Below, piece after piece: positions 23,313-34,877 of a DNA stretch of 64,000 bases; within the stretch, counting starts at the first letter, position 1; every line of letters starts with the position of its first letter. The notes under the pieces are model-generated. The model saw only the letters and a list, made by a program, of their open reading frames with translations. It was not told the origin of the DNA and did no database searches. Position numbers and translations under genes: made by a program. The DNA comes from Plumapathes pennacea. Lineage: Eukaryota > Cnidaria > Anthozoa > Antipatharia > Myriopathidae. The stretch is taken from assembly GCA_964036295.1 (NCBI GenBank), contig OZ038465.1, forward strand, positions 5,752,667-5,816,666. The letters are read 5' to 3'.

Positions 23313-25518
23313 ATTCGATAATTGTTTGCAAAAGTTAGTTTGGGATGGGCATTGCTATATAACAGTGAAACAATTTTTTCAAATATTTTTTAAAAAGGAA
23401 TGAAAACAGCAAATCAAAGGAGCAAGGCAGCTGTAAGCTCGCGAATTTTTGAAAATTGCTTTTGCGATTTTTGGTATGTGGAAGTTCGGAACCGTTTCCG
23501 CGGGCCTCCACTTTCGCTAAACTGCGTATTCGAATAAGTCTTAGTTTTAAAAGCCCTCCATTTACAAGGCGGCAGAGGGTGAAAACTATATGTGGCGCTC
23601 GAAATGAGAGAATTTAGAATTATCTCCAAAACACTCCGGCAATCATTTAGTACTCTGAACCGTGACGGGACTTTTCAAGCCGGCAAAGAAAAACATAGGT
23701 CCGCAAAGCGTACGTGAAGCTATTTGCTAGTTGATGATAGTCTATGATAGGTAGTTCGCGTTACAACGGGGCACGAACTATCATCGAATATTATCACCGT
23801 TTGATCGGGGTTTTACACTATGTTCTACTATGCCAGCTACGTACTATGCATGACCAAACACAAATGCACAAACATGACAGTTTATTATATGATTATTTTG
23901 AGCTGATCGACATAAAAGGAGGAAAGTATAGCTTGCCAAAATATTTCAAGTCGTTCTGTAAATTTCTGCGAGGTAAGCCAGACTTTGACTCGTTCTAGTA
24001 GTTTCGTATAACGTAACACACTCCAGCCAAACAAACCTGTTTCTCGTGCTCTTCGAACGGTGGTGAAATAGATTCACAGTAAAATTTCCTGTCGACTTTT
24101 CAGTCGATTTTTCATTAGCGACAAAACCCGCTAGAGACAATTTTTGTAAACAAACAACTCAGACAAACCACAGTCGATCTGGTCATGAAATCATGTGTCA
24201 GCAAACATATCATGCGAGGTAAACCAGATTTTGACTCGTTATAACAGTTTCGTAACGTAACACACTCCAGCCGAACAAACCTGTTTCTCGTGCTATTCGA
24301 ACGGTGGTGAAAAGGATTCACAGTAAAATTTCCTGTCGATTTTTCATTAGTGACAGAATTCGCTCGAGACAATTTTATAAACAAACAACTCAGACATACC
24401 ACAGTCGATCTGCATTTGCAATTATGGCATGAAATCATGTGTCAACAAACATATCAGCGAACGCAAAAAAACTCGGAATAAGCTTTTACCTTTGCCAAAA
24501 CATATGTCATGGTCACACCATACAGCTGTGTTCCTTCTTTTGTGAGCGGAGCGTATATTCGCAAATGTGTCCAGAAATGTCGCTCTAAATGTGAATCTGT
24601 GTCGCCTGTTTGCCAGATACTACGGATATGTCAGCCGGGGCCTGAAGGGGGAGCAGATTTCCACATGCAACCAAAGAATCGGCAACGCTCACAGCCGCCA
24701 TTAAATAATGACTTCCACGTGCGAGAGAGCCAATTATATTTAGAAAACCACTCCCCGGAGAGGTAATTTAGCTTCTGACATTCTGTCGCAAAGTTATAAC
24801 ATTAGCACGGAAACCCTTCACTGGAAATCTCTCTGTGCATTCTTTGTGTTAAGTAGATAATAAAAGACAAACTTTCTCACAGGACCTGTACCACGGCGGC
24901 TTTTATATGGATAACACTTCATGCTCCTCCCCACTCAGTAGTTTTTGCCCCCTAGAGGGGGAGCATTTTAATGACCTAATGAGATGGGCCGAACGGCGAT
25001 TCAACTATCGCCCAAACGCCGACATAGAAGCTATTTGCATATTGCAAATAGCTTCAAAAAGGTCTATCCGTGACTTTTTCGACACCTCAATATTTATCAG
25101 AGACCATGATATTCCAGCCTGGGCTGCATCCAAACTAAATACGTGCGCAAAGAAAACTATGCCTTTCTTCTTTTGGCTGAGTTTCAAGTTAAGTAAATTT
25201 TAGGGAAATCTGATACACTTGTTGACAATTGTACTTGCGGTTTTGGTCAATCATATTCACTTTTGAATTCTTCTTCCAGTATCCAGTATCATGCACAGCT
25301 AGTATTTGACACCTACAAATTTATCAGAAGACATGATACTACGCCTGGGCTGTATCCAAACTAAATACGCATGTAGAGAAAACTGTGCCGTTCTTCTTTT
25401 GGCTGAGTTTCAAGTTCAAAGACATGACTTGCGGTTTTGGTCACGCATTCTTCTTCTTCCAATTGTGTACAGTTTTTATTGCTGTGGCGATATGACAATT
25501 TGAACAAGTGACAGCGAC

Positions 25519-25555
<37 letters not shown>

Positions 25556-26100
25556 CAAGAGTCTTCGAAGTTTGCGTAAAGGAATATGCGACGGTTCCCT
25601 GGTCGAGTCGCTTCTGAATATAAATCGACTTTATTTACCGTCACCACTCCGTTTAAATAGTAACGCGAGCGTTCGTCAAACATTTCAAGTTCACAAGCTG
25701 CTGTTGCACCCTTATTCAGCGGCTGGTTTTCGTTTAGAAACAACGCAATGGCTGCACTTCATGAAAACAGTATAGCCATGTAGTTTGACTATTAATTTCA
25801 ATGTCTTCAGTGTCCGCGTTCAACGGCGTTATACTTTCGTGCCTTCATCTTCACAATGTAATCTACATTTGCGAAACTTTTCGGCTCAATGGTCAAACAA
25901 ACTTCGAATGCTTGACCACCAGACAAATGACAACGAGTTCCAGAAAAGCTTCCGCACAAAACCTTACTTGGAGAACTGCTATTATAACGCGTAACACGAT
26001 CATGCCCAAATTTGGAATTAACAAGTTCCTCATTTGGAAGGTCATTGTTGACACAGAAGCCTGGAATGACACCGTGCTGCTTTAAAAACGAAAATACGCA
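23313..26100 (+). repeat. Complex interspersed repeat, copy A
   Basis: Segments recur elsewhere in the window. 23320-23700 is like 34880-35282; 25058-25147 is like 35285-35372; 25160-25540 is like 36403-36790. 24747-25015 is inverted at 36820-37064, 25556-25705 is like 56756-56895, and 23695-23770 is inverted at 56640-56750. A ~240 bp tandem duplication (23968-24207 and 24212-24460) and a poly-T run (25521-25555) lie inside. No intact protein was recognised. It is probably a large non-autonomous or decayed transposon. Confidence 0.75.
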
Positions 26101-26109
26101 AAAGAAACC

Positions 26110-26565
26110 AGTTTTATTTGCTTATATGAACGAACACTAGTTGATTTTTAGTAAAACAATTAGATTTCTATAGGTGATAGTTGATTCGGGCTTCGCTCTC
26201 ATCAACTATCACCTCATAGGAATTTCGAGCTTATAGTCTAATTCAGTGTTATTTAATGATCACATTGAATCAGGATAACCGGAAGTAAGGAGCGAGATTC
26301 TTCTTTCCGGCAACTGAATATTCCGCTGGCCCCTGCGTCGCCAGCAATGAATACACAATTGCCGGAGTTAGGGAATAATATCTAAACTACAAAATGGACA
26401 AATTGAAAACTAAAAGTGTACGGGCGTAACTTACGTCTGATATTGACTCCAGGGCTTACAAATATACTCCGAGATACTTTGCTCCTTGTAGACTCCTCAG
26501 ACTTTGTTCCGATGTTGACTCCAAGACTAAGAACGTGCTACTGACACAACAGCTACTTAAATTAA
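26110..26565. other. Spacer with a short hairpin
   Basis: AGGTGATAGTTGAT at 26172-26185 pairs with ATCAACTATCACCT at 26201-26214, leaving a short loop. No gene is visible in the rest. Confidence 0.6.
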
Positions 26566-26568
26566 GGC

Positions 26569-26750
26569 TCCGTCCACACTAGTCCGTTTTTATTTGAAAA
26601 CGCAACTTTTTATTTCCGTTTTTGCAAATTTCCCTGTCCACACTATTGCGTTTTCGATCGTATTTTGCCATCCACACTAAAACGCAAGGCCTAAACGGAA
26701 ATTTAAAAATGCGGCGTTTTCTTATAATGGACTAGTGGATCGGCGCAGCC
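26569..26750. mobile_element. Decayed MITE related to 14704-14928
   Basis: GGCTCCGTCCACACTAGTCCG and several CGTTTTC and GTCCACACT motifs match the family of the 14.7 kb MITE. A clean right terminus is missing. Confidence 0.6.
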
Positions 26751-26784
26751 TAAGGTGCGGCTAGCCACAATAGATAATTAGTGA

Positions 26785-29255
26785 CACTGGACGAAAAAAT
26801 GAATTTACACCAGTAGTAAATCTAGCGTAAATATAATGCAAAGGCCATATTTACTTAGATTTGCATGGATTTGCTCAGAAGCAACGTCAATGTTTGCATT
26901 GGATTTGCTCCCCCTAGCAAATGTGGATATGGCCACATTTTCCTCATATTTGCTCACTTTAGCAAAGCTATGCCATATTTCACAAATGCATGACATTTGC
27001 ATACCGAACTTTAGCAATTCATCGTACACTACCAAAAGACTATTCAGTCTTCAAGAGGTATTGTTTTCGGAATCGCGCCGATAATAACTTAATTTTTCCT
27101 TTCTTGGTTTTTGTTTACTATAGTGAACATGTAGCATACTCATATTCTTCAACTTTTAAGAGATTATCAGACTGATCACTCAAGAATATTCGCTGCCCGA
27201 TTTATTTCGACACACAACACGCACTCTATGTGATTGACATTTGACAAGCTGGACGCTCCGCGCACGTGTTTATACAGACAAAAATTACATCCAGCGGAAG
27301 TCTTATGACAAAAGTATTAACGAAACCAATCACCAGTTGCAGTTGAAGAATATAACAGCGTCACAAATTTATGAGATAAGAAAGGGAAGCAACTCCCATT
27401 TCAAAATTATCCTTCTCTTTTTGTGCATTTTCATTTCAAAGCTATTCGTTTTCTGTAGATGATGCTTAAAACAATACAGGTGTAGACTCCAATGTTGTCA
27501 AGATGTTCCATCTTTGGGCAACAAACTGTCAAGATGTCCCATCTTTAGGCAGTTAGTCGAAGCCTGAATTGAAACAGCCCAACTGTACACTAGCTACATC
27601 AATCACTTAAATTCATTTTTCCTCACTGTACAATACATGAGTTTACACACTTCTATTTCCTGTTTTGAAACATATATATACATGCAGATTACATCTGAAT
27701 TTTGAATCATGTTATTGTCATGTCAAAAGAAATGCTCTAAGTGTACCTGAGACACTATTCATTTGTAGTAGGGTAGATGATGCTTAACACAATACAGGTG
27801 TAGACTCCAGTGTTGTCAAGATGTTCCATCTTTGGGCAACAAACTGTCAAGATGTCCCATCTTTAGCCAGTTAGTCAAAGCCTTAATTGAAACAGCACAT
27901 GCTGCCGCTATTATGACAGTACAAAGTTCACTTATCAGTTTCTCAAATTCAAGTTTCTTTCCTTTCCCACTGTATGCATATGTGCATTTCTATTTCCTGT
28001 TTCAAATTTTTAATCCAAATGAAAAACTTAATGGTGTAAAATATAAAGTAATATGTTTTTGTCATGATAACGATTTAGCAGTAAGAATTATACATAATCA
28101 TTATATCAGCTGTAAAACAACATTAGTGTGAGTGTTGTATTTCTGGCCGAGATTGATTGAACATGCATCTTTTCCTAACGAGGAAGGCATATTAAAGCCT
28201 TCCTCGGTTTTGGTTGTCCTTTATTTTATTTCCCGAAGGAAGCAGTATAATAAGACATATTGTTGTTTTTGTCGGGTATTAAGTCCCTGTGCCAATTGTT
28301 TGTGGGAGAGTGAAGTTGTATGAGACGAGAGAGTGAGAAGTAGTGATAAGTGAAAAAAAGAGAGGTGGTGCGACGTGTACATATGATATAACTATGAGCA
28401 AAGTTGAATCAAATTCCATGTTTACAATAACCGAGTAAAGTTGGTGAAAATTCATGTGAGAATATAGCATTATTTTGCACTTAATTGCAAACTCAAAGAA
28501 AAGATATGATATTGCTATACCTTTGTAAACAATAACACGAGACCCGTGCAAACATGGTATTTTGCCTATATTGTTTGCTTAAAAAAGAAAAATTACAATA
28601 TCTACCATATTTTAAAGTATAGCAAACCATGAGTAAATTCAAAGTTTACAGCAATATGTTTGCCCCCAAGTACAATTAAAGCAAATATTTAGCAATTTTC
28701 ATATTTACCATGGTTCAGCAAATGTGATGTTTATCAGTTGAAAATATGAACTTTGGATTGGGTTTACTTCCCTTTGCAGGACTAGCAAATTTATGTGTTT
28801 ACGGACTAAATGTAATATTTACAGCAATATGTTTGCCCCCAAGTAAAATTAAAGCAAATGTTTAGCAACTTTCGTATTTTCCATGGTTCAGCAAATGTGA
28901 TGTTTATCAGTTGAAAATATGAACTTTGGATTGGGTTTACTTCTCGTTGCAGGACTAGCAAATTTATGTGTTTATGGACTAAATGAAATATTTACAGCAA
29001 TATGTTTGCCCCCAAGTAAAATTAAAGCAAATGTTTAGCAACTTTCATATTTGCCTTGGTTCAGCAAATGTGATGTTTATCAGTTGAAAATATGAACTTT
29101 GGATTAGGTTTACTTCCCTTTTGCAGGGCTAGCAAATTTATATATTCACTGCAGTTTTGCATCTTGCGCAAATTTTGTGCAAATTTAGACCTCTAAATTT
29201 ACCACATATTTACTCCAGTTTCAAAGCTGCGGTAAATCCAATTTTTCGTCCAGTG
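26785..29255. mobile_element. Non-autonomous CACTA-like (EnSpm) element, 2.47 kb
   Basis: The left end CACTGGACGAAAAAATGAA and the right end TTTTTCGTCCAGTG are inverted copies. TGA is found immediately outside both ends as a possible 3 bp target duplication. CACTG-type termini with a 3 bp duplication are a hallmark of the CACTA/EnSpm superfamily. AT-rich motifs around GCAAAT and ATTTGC cluster near both ends, as in the subterminal repeats of that group. The interior carries a direct duplication (27470-27560 and 27776-27870) and three ~173 bp tandem copies (28649-29150). No transposase is visible. Confidence 0.75.
28649..29150 (+). repeat. Three tandem copies of a ~173 bp unit
   Basis: Each copy begins CAGCAATATGTTTGCCCCC, at 28649, 28822 and 28995. 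Copies carry TCAGCAAATGTGATGTTTAT and TAGCAAATTTAT motifs and differ by scattered substitutions. Confidence 0.9.
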
Positions 29256-29398
29256 TGATTCAAACAGATCAGCAAATGATCACAACAAACAATCGGAAAC
29301 ACTTGCAAATTGAAGTTTCATAAAATATTCACATGACCTCATGTAAGACTGGCACTAGTTGATATATTGGGCCTGACGGGCTTCATATTCCCTTTCAG

Positions 29399-29939
29399 CA
29401 TGGCGAAGAGGAAATGGATCTTCAATATCCGTAAAGCAGTCGAAAGAGACGTGGACGATATCTACAGAGTCCACACTACGGCTATTCAGAATACGTGCTC
29501 GAGTCACTATAGTCCGAATGAAGTGCAAGTTTGGGTGAACAGACAGAATCGAGATCGTTACTTGCCGTTTATAAGACGGGGAGAGATTGTAGTTGCTGAA
29601 GCTCAAGATGATAGAGTACTTGGTTTTGGTCATTCTATTCCTGATACTATCCTGAATCAAGAAAGAGAGGAACAAGTCAGAGCCAGTGCTGATGTGCAAA
29701 TCAAAGGCCTGTTCGTTGATCCCGAGCATAACCGCAAAGGAGTCGGCGGGAGTCTAATGAACCATTTGGAGAAGGAGGCATTAGAGCAAGGGGCAAAGAC
29801 GTTGACAGTAATTTCATCGTTAAATGCTGTAGAGTTCTACAGAAAGTGTGGTTTTATTTCTTTAGAGATCGTCGAACATCGAGTGTCTGACCAGGTTTGT
29901 CTTCAATGCAGGAAAATGATCAAGAAACTCGCAGACTGA
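29399..29939 (+). CDS. GNAT-family N-acetyltransferase
   Basis: The 179-residue ORF from ATG 29400 fits a single GNAT domain. These enzymes transfer an acetyl group from acetyl-CoA to an amine; the substrate cannot be told from sequence. Residues 98-120 hold beta-4 and the acetyl-CoA loop, with VQIKGLFVDPEHNRKGVGG giving the R/Q-x-x-G-x-G/A motif as RKGVGG. Residues 133-150 (KTLTVISSLNAVEFYRKCGF) are the usual C-terminal motif B ending in the FYxxxGF signature. TTCCCTTTCAG ends at 29398 or 29399, right before the ATG, so this may be the main exon after a 5'UTR intron. Bacterial-like compact organisation is common for such genes in cnidarians, but no direct sign of transfer was seen. Confidence 0.85.
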
Positions 29940-30171
29940 TCACTGAGGAATCCATGAACATTTATGCTTTATTGTTTGCATCCAGGGACATGACTGTTCA
30001 TGTTTCATGGTAGTGTAGCCGGCGTTTCAAGTATAGTTTCTACTGTGTACCTTCTTAGTGGAAGAATACTTGCGACATCGTGTCATTTGATAAATTTGAC
30101 GTTAAATTAGTTGGTTCTTCGAGATTGATATTGAAGAAGGGGAAGATGTGTAGTGACTGTTATAGACAGAG

Positions 30172-30350
30172 AGGGCAAGCGATAAAACGTTTCATGCCCA
30201 CACGATTACTTTTCACGCAACAAAAACTGACCGATTTTCTCGAACTTGGCGTTCAAGCTTGTTTTTGTAATATGCTATTTCTAGCTATGGTATCAGTTTA
30301 TTCTTTATCTCTGACGAATTTTGTTCTGCACTGGCTTCTTCGTGCAGTTA
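30172..30350 (+). repeat. Direct repeat, left copy (with 30728-30910)
   Basis: GCAAGCGATAAAACGTTTCA through CTGCACTGGCTTCTTC recurs with substitutions and small indels at 30728-30910. The two copies flank the inverted GFP-unit relic. The 95-codon frame over the left copy is not conserved in the right copy. Confidence 0.8.
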
Positions 30351-30368
30351 TGTCTTCATCAAAATGAA

Positions 30369-30606
30369 CCAAACAATTACCGGAGTCAGTTATCCTGTTT
30401 TCAAATCAGCCTAAACATTACAAGAATTCTCCACTCAACCACTGTACGGATGTTATTTTTTATTTAGTTCGTTACCGATACACCCTTCAGTTAGTACGTG
30501 CAAAGAGGACAGTCTTGTTTTACAAATAAATGTAAACATGCAGGCCTACCAGCTGTTCCAAATTAATACTTTAAGTAAACGTGATCTCACAAAATATCTT
30601 ACTCAT
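30369..30606 (-). pseudogene. Inverted relic of the GFP-like gene 3' flank
   Basis: The reverse complement matches unit positions of about 2205-2390. It includes the tandem AATAAA signals (TTATTTTTTATTTAG here), the CATGCAGGCCTAC stretch and CTGTTCCAAA. A ~30 bp unrelated insert at about 30421-30450 and a ~15 bp insert near 30575 interrupt it. No coding sequence of the GFP-like gene accompanies it. Confidence 0.85.
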
Positions 30607-30727
30607 TTTGATCGTTCCTCTTATTCCCTGCATAAAGGACTGAATTCCTGGTAAAAGTCACACGTCAGTATGGCAGGGAAAGATTATACACAAAAAGTTT
30701 GCCAACAAAAGTAAGAGACATCTTCCT

Positions 30728-30910
30728 TAGACTGGACGGCAAGCGATAAAACGTTTCATGCCCACAAATACTTTTCACGCAACAAAAAATGACCAATTTC
30801 TCTTGAACTTGGCGCTCACACTGATTTTTATAACTTGCTCTTTCCGGCTATGATACCAGTTTTATTTTTAATAATTCACGAAATTTGTTTCTGCATTGGC
30901 TTCTGCAAGC
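30728..30910 (+). repeat. Direct repeat, right copy (with 30172-30350)
   Basis: See the left copy. This copy has more changes, and the frame is broken differently. Confidence 0.8.
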
Positions 30911-31019
30911 AAACGACTCATTCTCAGCTAAAGTGGCCAATTGCTGTCTCACGACTTTGGTACCGAATAAAAAATTTTCTGGATATGTTTTTTCAGGTTT
31001 CTAGTTTCTTAAAGAAGCT

Positions 31020-31075
31020 CGAGGGCCCGGTTTTTCAAAGCACGATTAGGCTAATCCTGGATTAAGTCTAAACAT
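31020..31075. mobile_element. Solitary MITE-like terminus
   Basis: GGGCCCGGTTTTTCAAAGC followed by GATTAGGCTAATCCTGGATT resembles the end of a common MITE. No mirrored partner was found nearby. Confidence 0.4.
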
Positions 31076-31104
31076 TCTTGTCATTTATAAGCCTCAAAAT
31101 CTGA

Positions 31105-32427
31105 AGATTTTGTCCTTTGCCTGGTTTGGAAGAACTGAGAGAACAGTACACATACAACATCCATCCCTTTTCTGATGGAACACCGAACGACAGCTCACAA
31201 GCTCTTGGTCACGGCTCAAGTGATAAGGAGGAAGAAGACTTCGATCTTGAAGGAGCAGGTTGCTTGGGGATGCTATTGCCGTTTTCCGACCTTACTCCAA
31301 TCTCCAAGAGCACCACTGAAGGCGACGTGGGTGCATCTGAGATCGCCGCTGCAAGCCCTGGAGTCTTCGCGACCGAGGGGTATTCTCCCGAAGAGCACGC
31401 GTTGAAGCCCAAGGTTCGACGCGTTCAGAGGGAATTGACGTTCCTGCAGAAGCAATACTCCAAAATGCGCCAAATGCAACAACAGGCTGTGGTGGTTTTC
31501 TCTGAGGCAGCGGTGCAGAATATTAAAGAGGAAGAGAAGCGCAAGAGCATCCCAGCCGCCATTAATCATTTATTGGTGTCTGCTACTAAGAAGAAACCAA
31601 GGACATGCAAGCAGTACCCCAGCCCGCGAAAAGAGAAGGAAGGCGTTGACGAGCAGAAACGTTCGGGAGATAAGTCCGAGGCGATTAAAACTGTAGCCAA
31701 AGGGAGCACCTACAAGAAGGAAAGCATTGCTCATTTGAATTCGTTGTTCAGGGGGAATCAAAAGGACAAGGCTGGCAATTCATCTGGTGCCAATGTGGGC
31801 GAAACATCTCGCGTTGACTGCACGGATTCTCGCGTTTCTCCGAGAAGTCAATCGGAAAAATCAGCTGATAAAGTACCCCATGTGAAAGTGAAAGCTAATG
31901 GCAATTTTAAGACTCATATGAAGATTAACCCTGAGAGAGCGGCAACTAAGCCTGTAACTGTTTCGAAACTTCAACACATGGGACTGAATGGTGAAGTATC
32001 CTCGATGGAAGCGCCTAAAACTGATGAACAGCGCCCAACTTTACCTCTCATCGCGTAGAGTCGAAAGCCGGCCAAAGTTACGGTTGTCAATGCTTCAGTG
32101 TTAAATGGACAGGCATCTTCGACGAAGCTTTCGTCTGTCAGTTCTGCTGTGGAAGTACTTAACAAAAATAGTCCGTCAGTCTTGGACGGAGGCCGGAAAA
32201 CTGTATGTTACGTATCTCAAAAGGGAAATCGCGCTTCTGAGGAAAAACGAGCACTTGCACCGGATCCTATATCCAGGCCTTGGCTCGTGGATGAAGACAA
32301 GAGGTGCACGCGTCGAACTTTAACCCTTTCCCGCAACGGAAGAAGGCGTCCAATAGAAGTAAAATTTTCTATGGAGGTATTTCCGAGAAAGGAGCAAAGC
32401 GAATGGACGCTTTCCAAGGAAGAATAG
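31105..32427 (+). pseudogene. Unrecognised basic/coiled-coil protein, interrupted by an in-frame stop
   Basis: One reading frame runs from just after a stop at 31102 to 32427, with a single TAG at 32056. Sequence on both sides is in the same frame and similar in character: Lys/Ser/Glu-rich and low in hydrophobics. A short helical stretch rich in Gln (around 31417-31500, RVQRELTFLQKQYSKMRQMQ) could form a coiled coil. There is no good N-terminal Met; the first in-frame ATG is at 31270. A pyrimidine-rich tract before AG at 31131 could be a splice acceptor, and AATAAA lies at 32579. It is either the last exon of a spliced gene with a nonsense change or a processed pseudogene. I do not recognise the family. 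Confidence 0.55.
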
Positions 32428-32599
32428 ATATGCGGAAGGCTCTCAGTGCTAACGGTGCAGCAGACACAAAGCGAAGCTAGCACAGAAAAAGCCCTCAGGG
32501 GCGCAAAGTCTGCATAGCCCGCTAATGTGGCGTGAGAAAAAGACATCAAGCATAAATATTTGGTACTTGGAATTGTGAAATAAAGCCATGGTTAGCTTT

Positions 32600-34515
32600 C
32601 TTTGGTTGGACTAGATTGCGACGTTTTACATGTGATCACAGTGTTCAGTAAAGTATGGACTAAAGTGACGGCTTTGTCCGTGGTTCTATTTCATAATTCC
32701 GTCTCGACCAAGGCAAGCTGCATACCTAAAATAATGCAAGCAAAACTATAATTAACTCGGTGTCTCTAATATATAAGTTCATCAAGTGGGGTTACTGCAA
32801 CTAGTATTTATTTAGGAACTAAATAGATACCGCGAAAGGGAGTATTTAATAACGAGATGTCCGACTATTTGAAGGAGATAGCTCAATTAGCCTCCGGCTA
32901 CAGTTTATATTGGAAACAGTTCGTAATATAATCGAGTGACAGAAACCTTGCAAACAAGGTTCGTGTATATATGTATCTCAGTCTATAAAAGCGAACGAGG
33001 CTTGTAGAATTTGTATGGTTATCTAAATCTGGAGTACTAGTTTCTGGTAAAGAGTTTCTGGGGGTTTAAAGAGACGGATTTGGGCAATGCAAAATAAATA
33101 TATTAATTTTTTATAGGACTAAAACGGTGCTTTGATTAATATTTAAGAATGACACTTTTTCTTATGATGTCAAACAAATATAATAACGGTTTACCAGTAA
33201 TTTATAAATGCATTTACGGAAAAGATGTGTCCATTAAACAATATGGATTACTAAATCCTCGGCTCAAATCCTTGTCTCAGTCGACCGCAGTAATTCTAAG
33301 ATAGGCTATGAAAGATCCCGCAGAAGACATCTTGTTCTTCGTTTTCTTGATGGGAACTATACAGAAGAAGGAAAAACAAAATACCGCATTTAACACACCT
33401 TGTTTTGACATTTTGTAGGAGACAAAACTCGCACTGACTTGTACCACTGATGCGACAAATGACTCGATTTTCCCAGTTTTTTTTTTTTTACGTTATGAAA
33501 GTGGTTGTGGAAGTTTGTTATAATGTATGTGTGAAAAAAAAAACTAATAACTTGCAGAGTCGAAAGAAAGTTGACCAACGACGACATGACAACAAACTAA
33601 TGCAACACGGGAAGAAAAAAAAAACAAGCCAATGACAGTTGAGGGATCGCAACTATCACCTACATCATTTACTATCAAAGAAAGCGATCAAAACGCTCAT
33701 AATAGTCGATACCGAAAAACTGTTATGCACTATCGTGGGCGTGGTCAAACAAGAGAAACTCATCTCATCGACCATCATGGAAATTTTTAACATTATTCAA
33801 AGCGAAAGATAGTTGATTATAGTCCATGAAAGTGCATAATAATTAGTTTTAGAAAACGGGATCGAGAGTAAGAACTCATCAAAAAGAGGGAAACAGAAAA
33901 ACGGACTTTGTGTTGAAACTAAAAAAAATAAAATAAAACCAGCTTTGAGGACAGTCTGGAGGCGAACAGTTTCGTCCTGGTATGAGTTAATGCGTTTGTC
34001 TAATCGCACAAGTTATTACCGAGACAAATAAGACCCAGGGCAGTGACTTGGACAATGTCTAGGGTTCAACTACTGGTCAGTTGAACAATGTCATTTTAAG
34101 TACTAAACCTCCTCAGGGTCTGCTTTAAACACTCCTCTTCCTAAACAACGTTCAGCCATTGTGGTGCATGCAATGGAAACGAGACTTTTAAACATGGTTT
34201 AACCATTGATAAACCTAAACAATGTCTAAACTCAGCTTATACAATCAGCCCATAATGTTCACAAGCCCCTCGCAGGAATTGAATCTTCATCATGTCATGA
34301 AAACCAGTAGGAGCACCCGCGAACAGATATAACACAAATACATTGCATATTCCCTCTTTTTATTGGGAATAAAACTTGAAAGAAGGATCACTGAAAATCA
34401 GTCATTTAAAGTTGATCTTTATATCAGCATACAGTATAGGTCAAACAGCTGGCTCTTGTTGAGGCAGGAACTTCAAATTTCACGTCAACAATCTTACAGA
34501 GTGACCACCGTGGCC
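32600..34515. other. AT-rich stretch without a supported gene
   Basis: I see poly-T and poly-A runs (for example near 33478 and 33533) and ACTATCA-rich motifs near 33650-33820 like those in the 23.7 kb and 56.6 kb repeats. No convincing coding region is present. Confidence 0.5.
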
Positions 34516-34519
34516 ACAG

Positions 34520-34800
34520 TAGTGTGCAAGCTATACAAAAAGACTATGATGACTCCAGCTTCGATTTTACAAAATTCAGTCAGGGAGAAGTAACAACGGC
34601 CATCGAAAAGCTAAACCTCAGAAAGTCCTGCGGCTGGAATCCTGGGGCACCACCCAAACTACTGAATACGGTTGCTAGTGGAATTGCTCCGTCCCTTACA
34701 AGGCTCTACACTGTTTGTATCGACCTGTGTAAATGGCCGAGTACCCGGAAACTTGGAGAATGGACGCCTGTATTAAAATCAAAGCAGCGTCGCCGCTGAA
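34520..34800 (+). pseudogene. LINE reverse transcriptase fragment
   Basis: An ~85-codon frame matches the start of the RT domain of CR1/L2/RTE-like LINEs. EVTTAIEKLNLRKSCGWN and APPKLLNTVASGIAPSLTRL are the blocks seen, ending at WTPVLKSKQ. The catalytic core and the rest are missing. Confidence 0.75.
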
Positions 34801-34877
34801 AGGTCGCCCATTTCTTGTTAATCAATGGGTTTCGTCGCACTTGCTAGGTCGAGTATACTTTTCTATTTAATGAGGCG

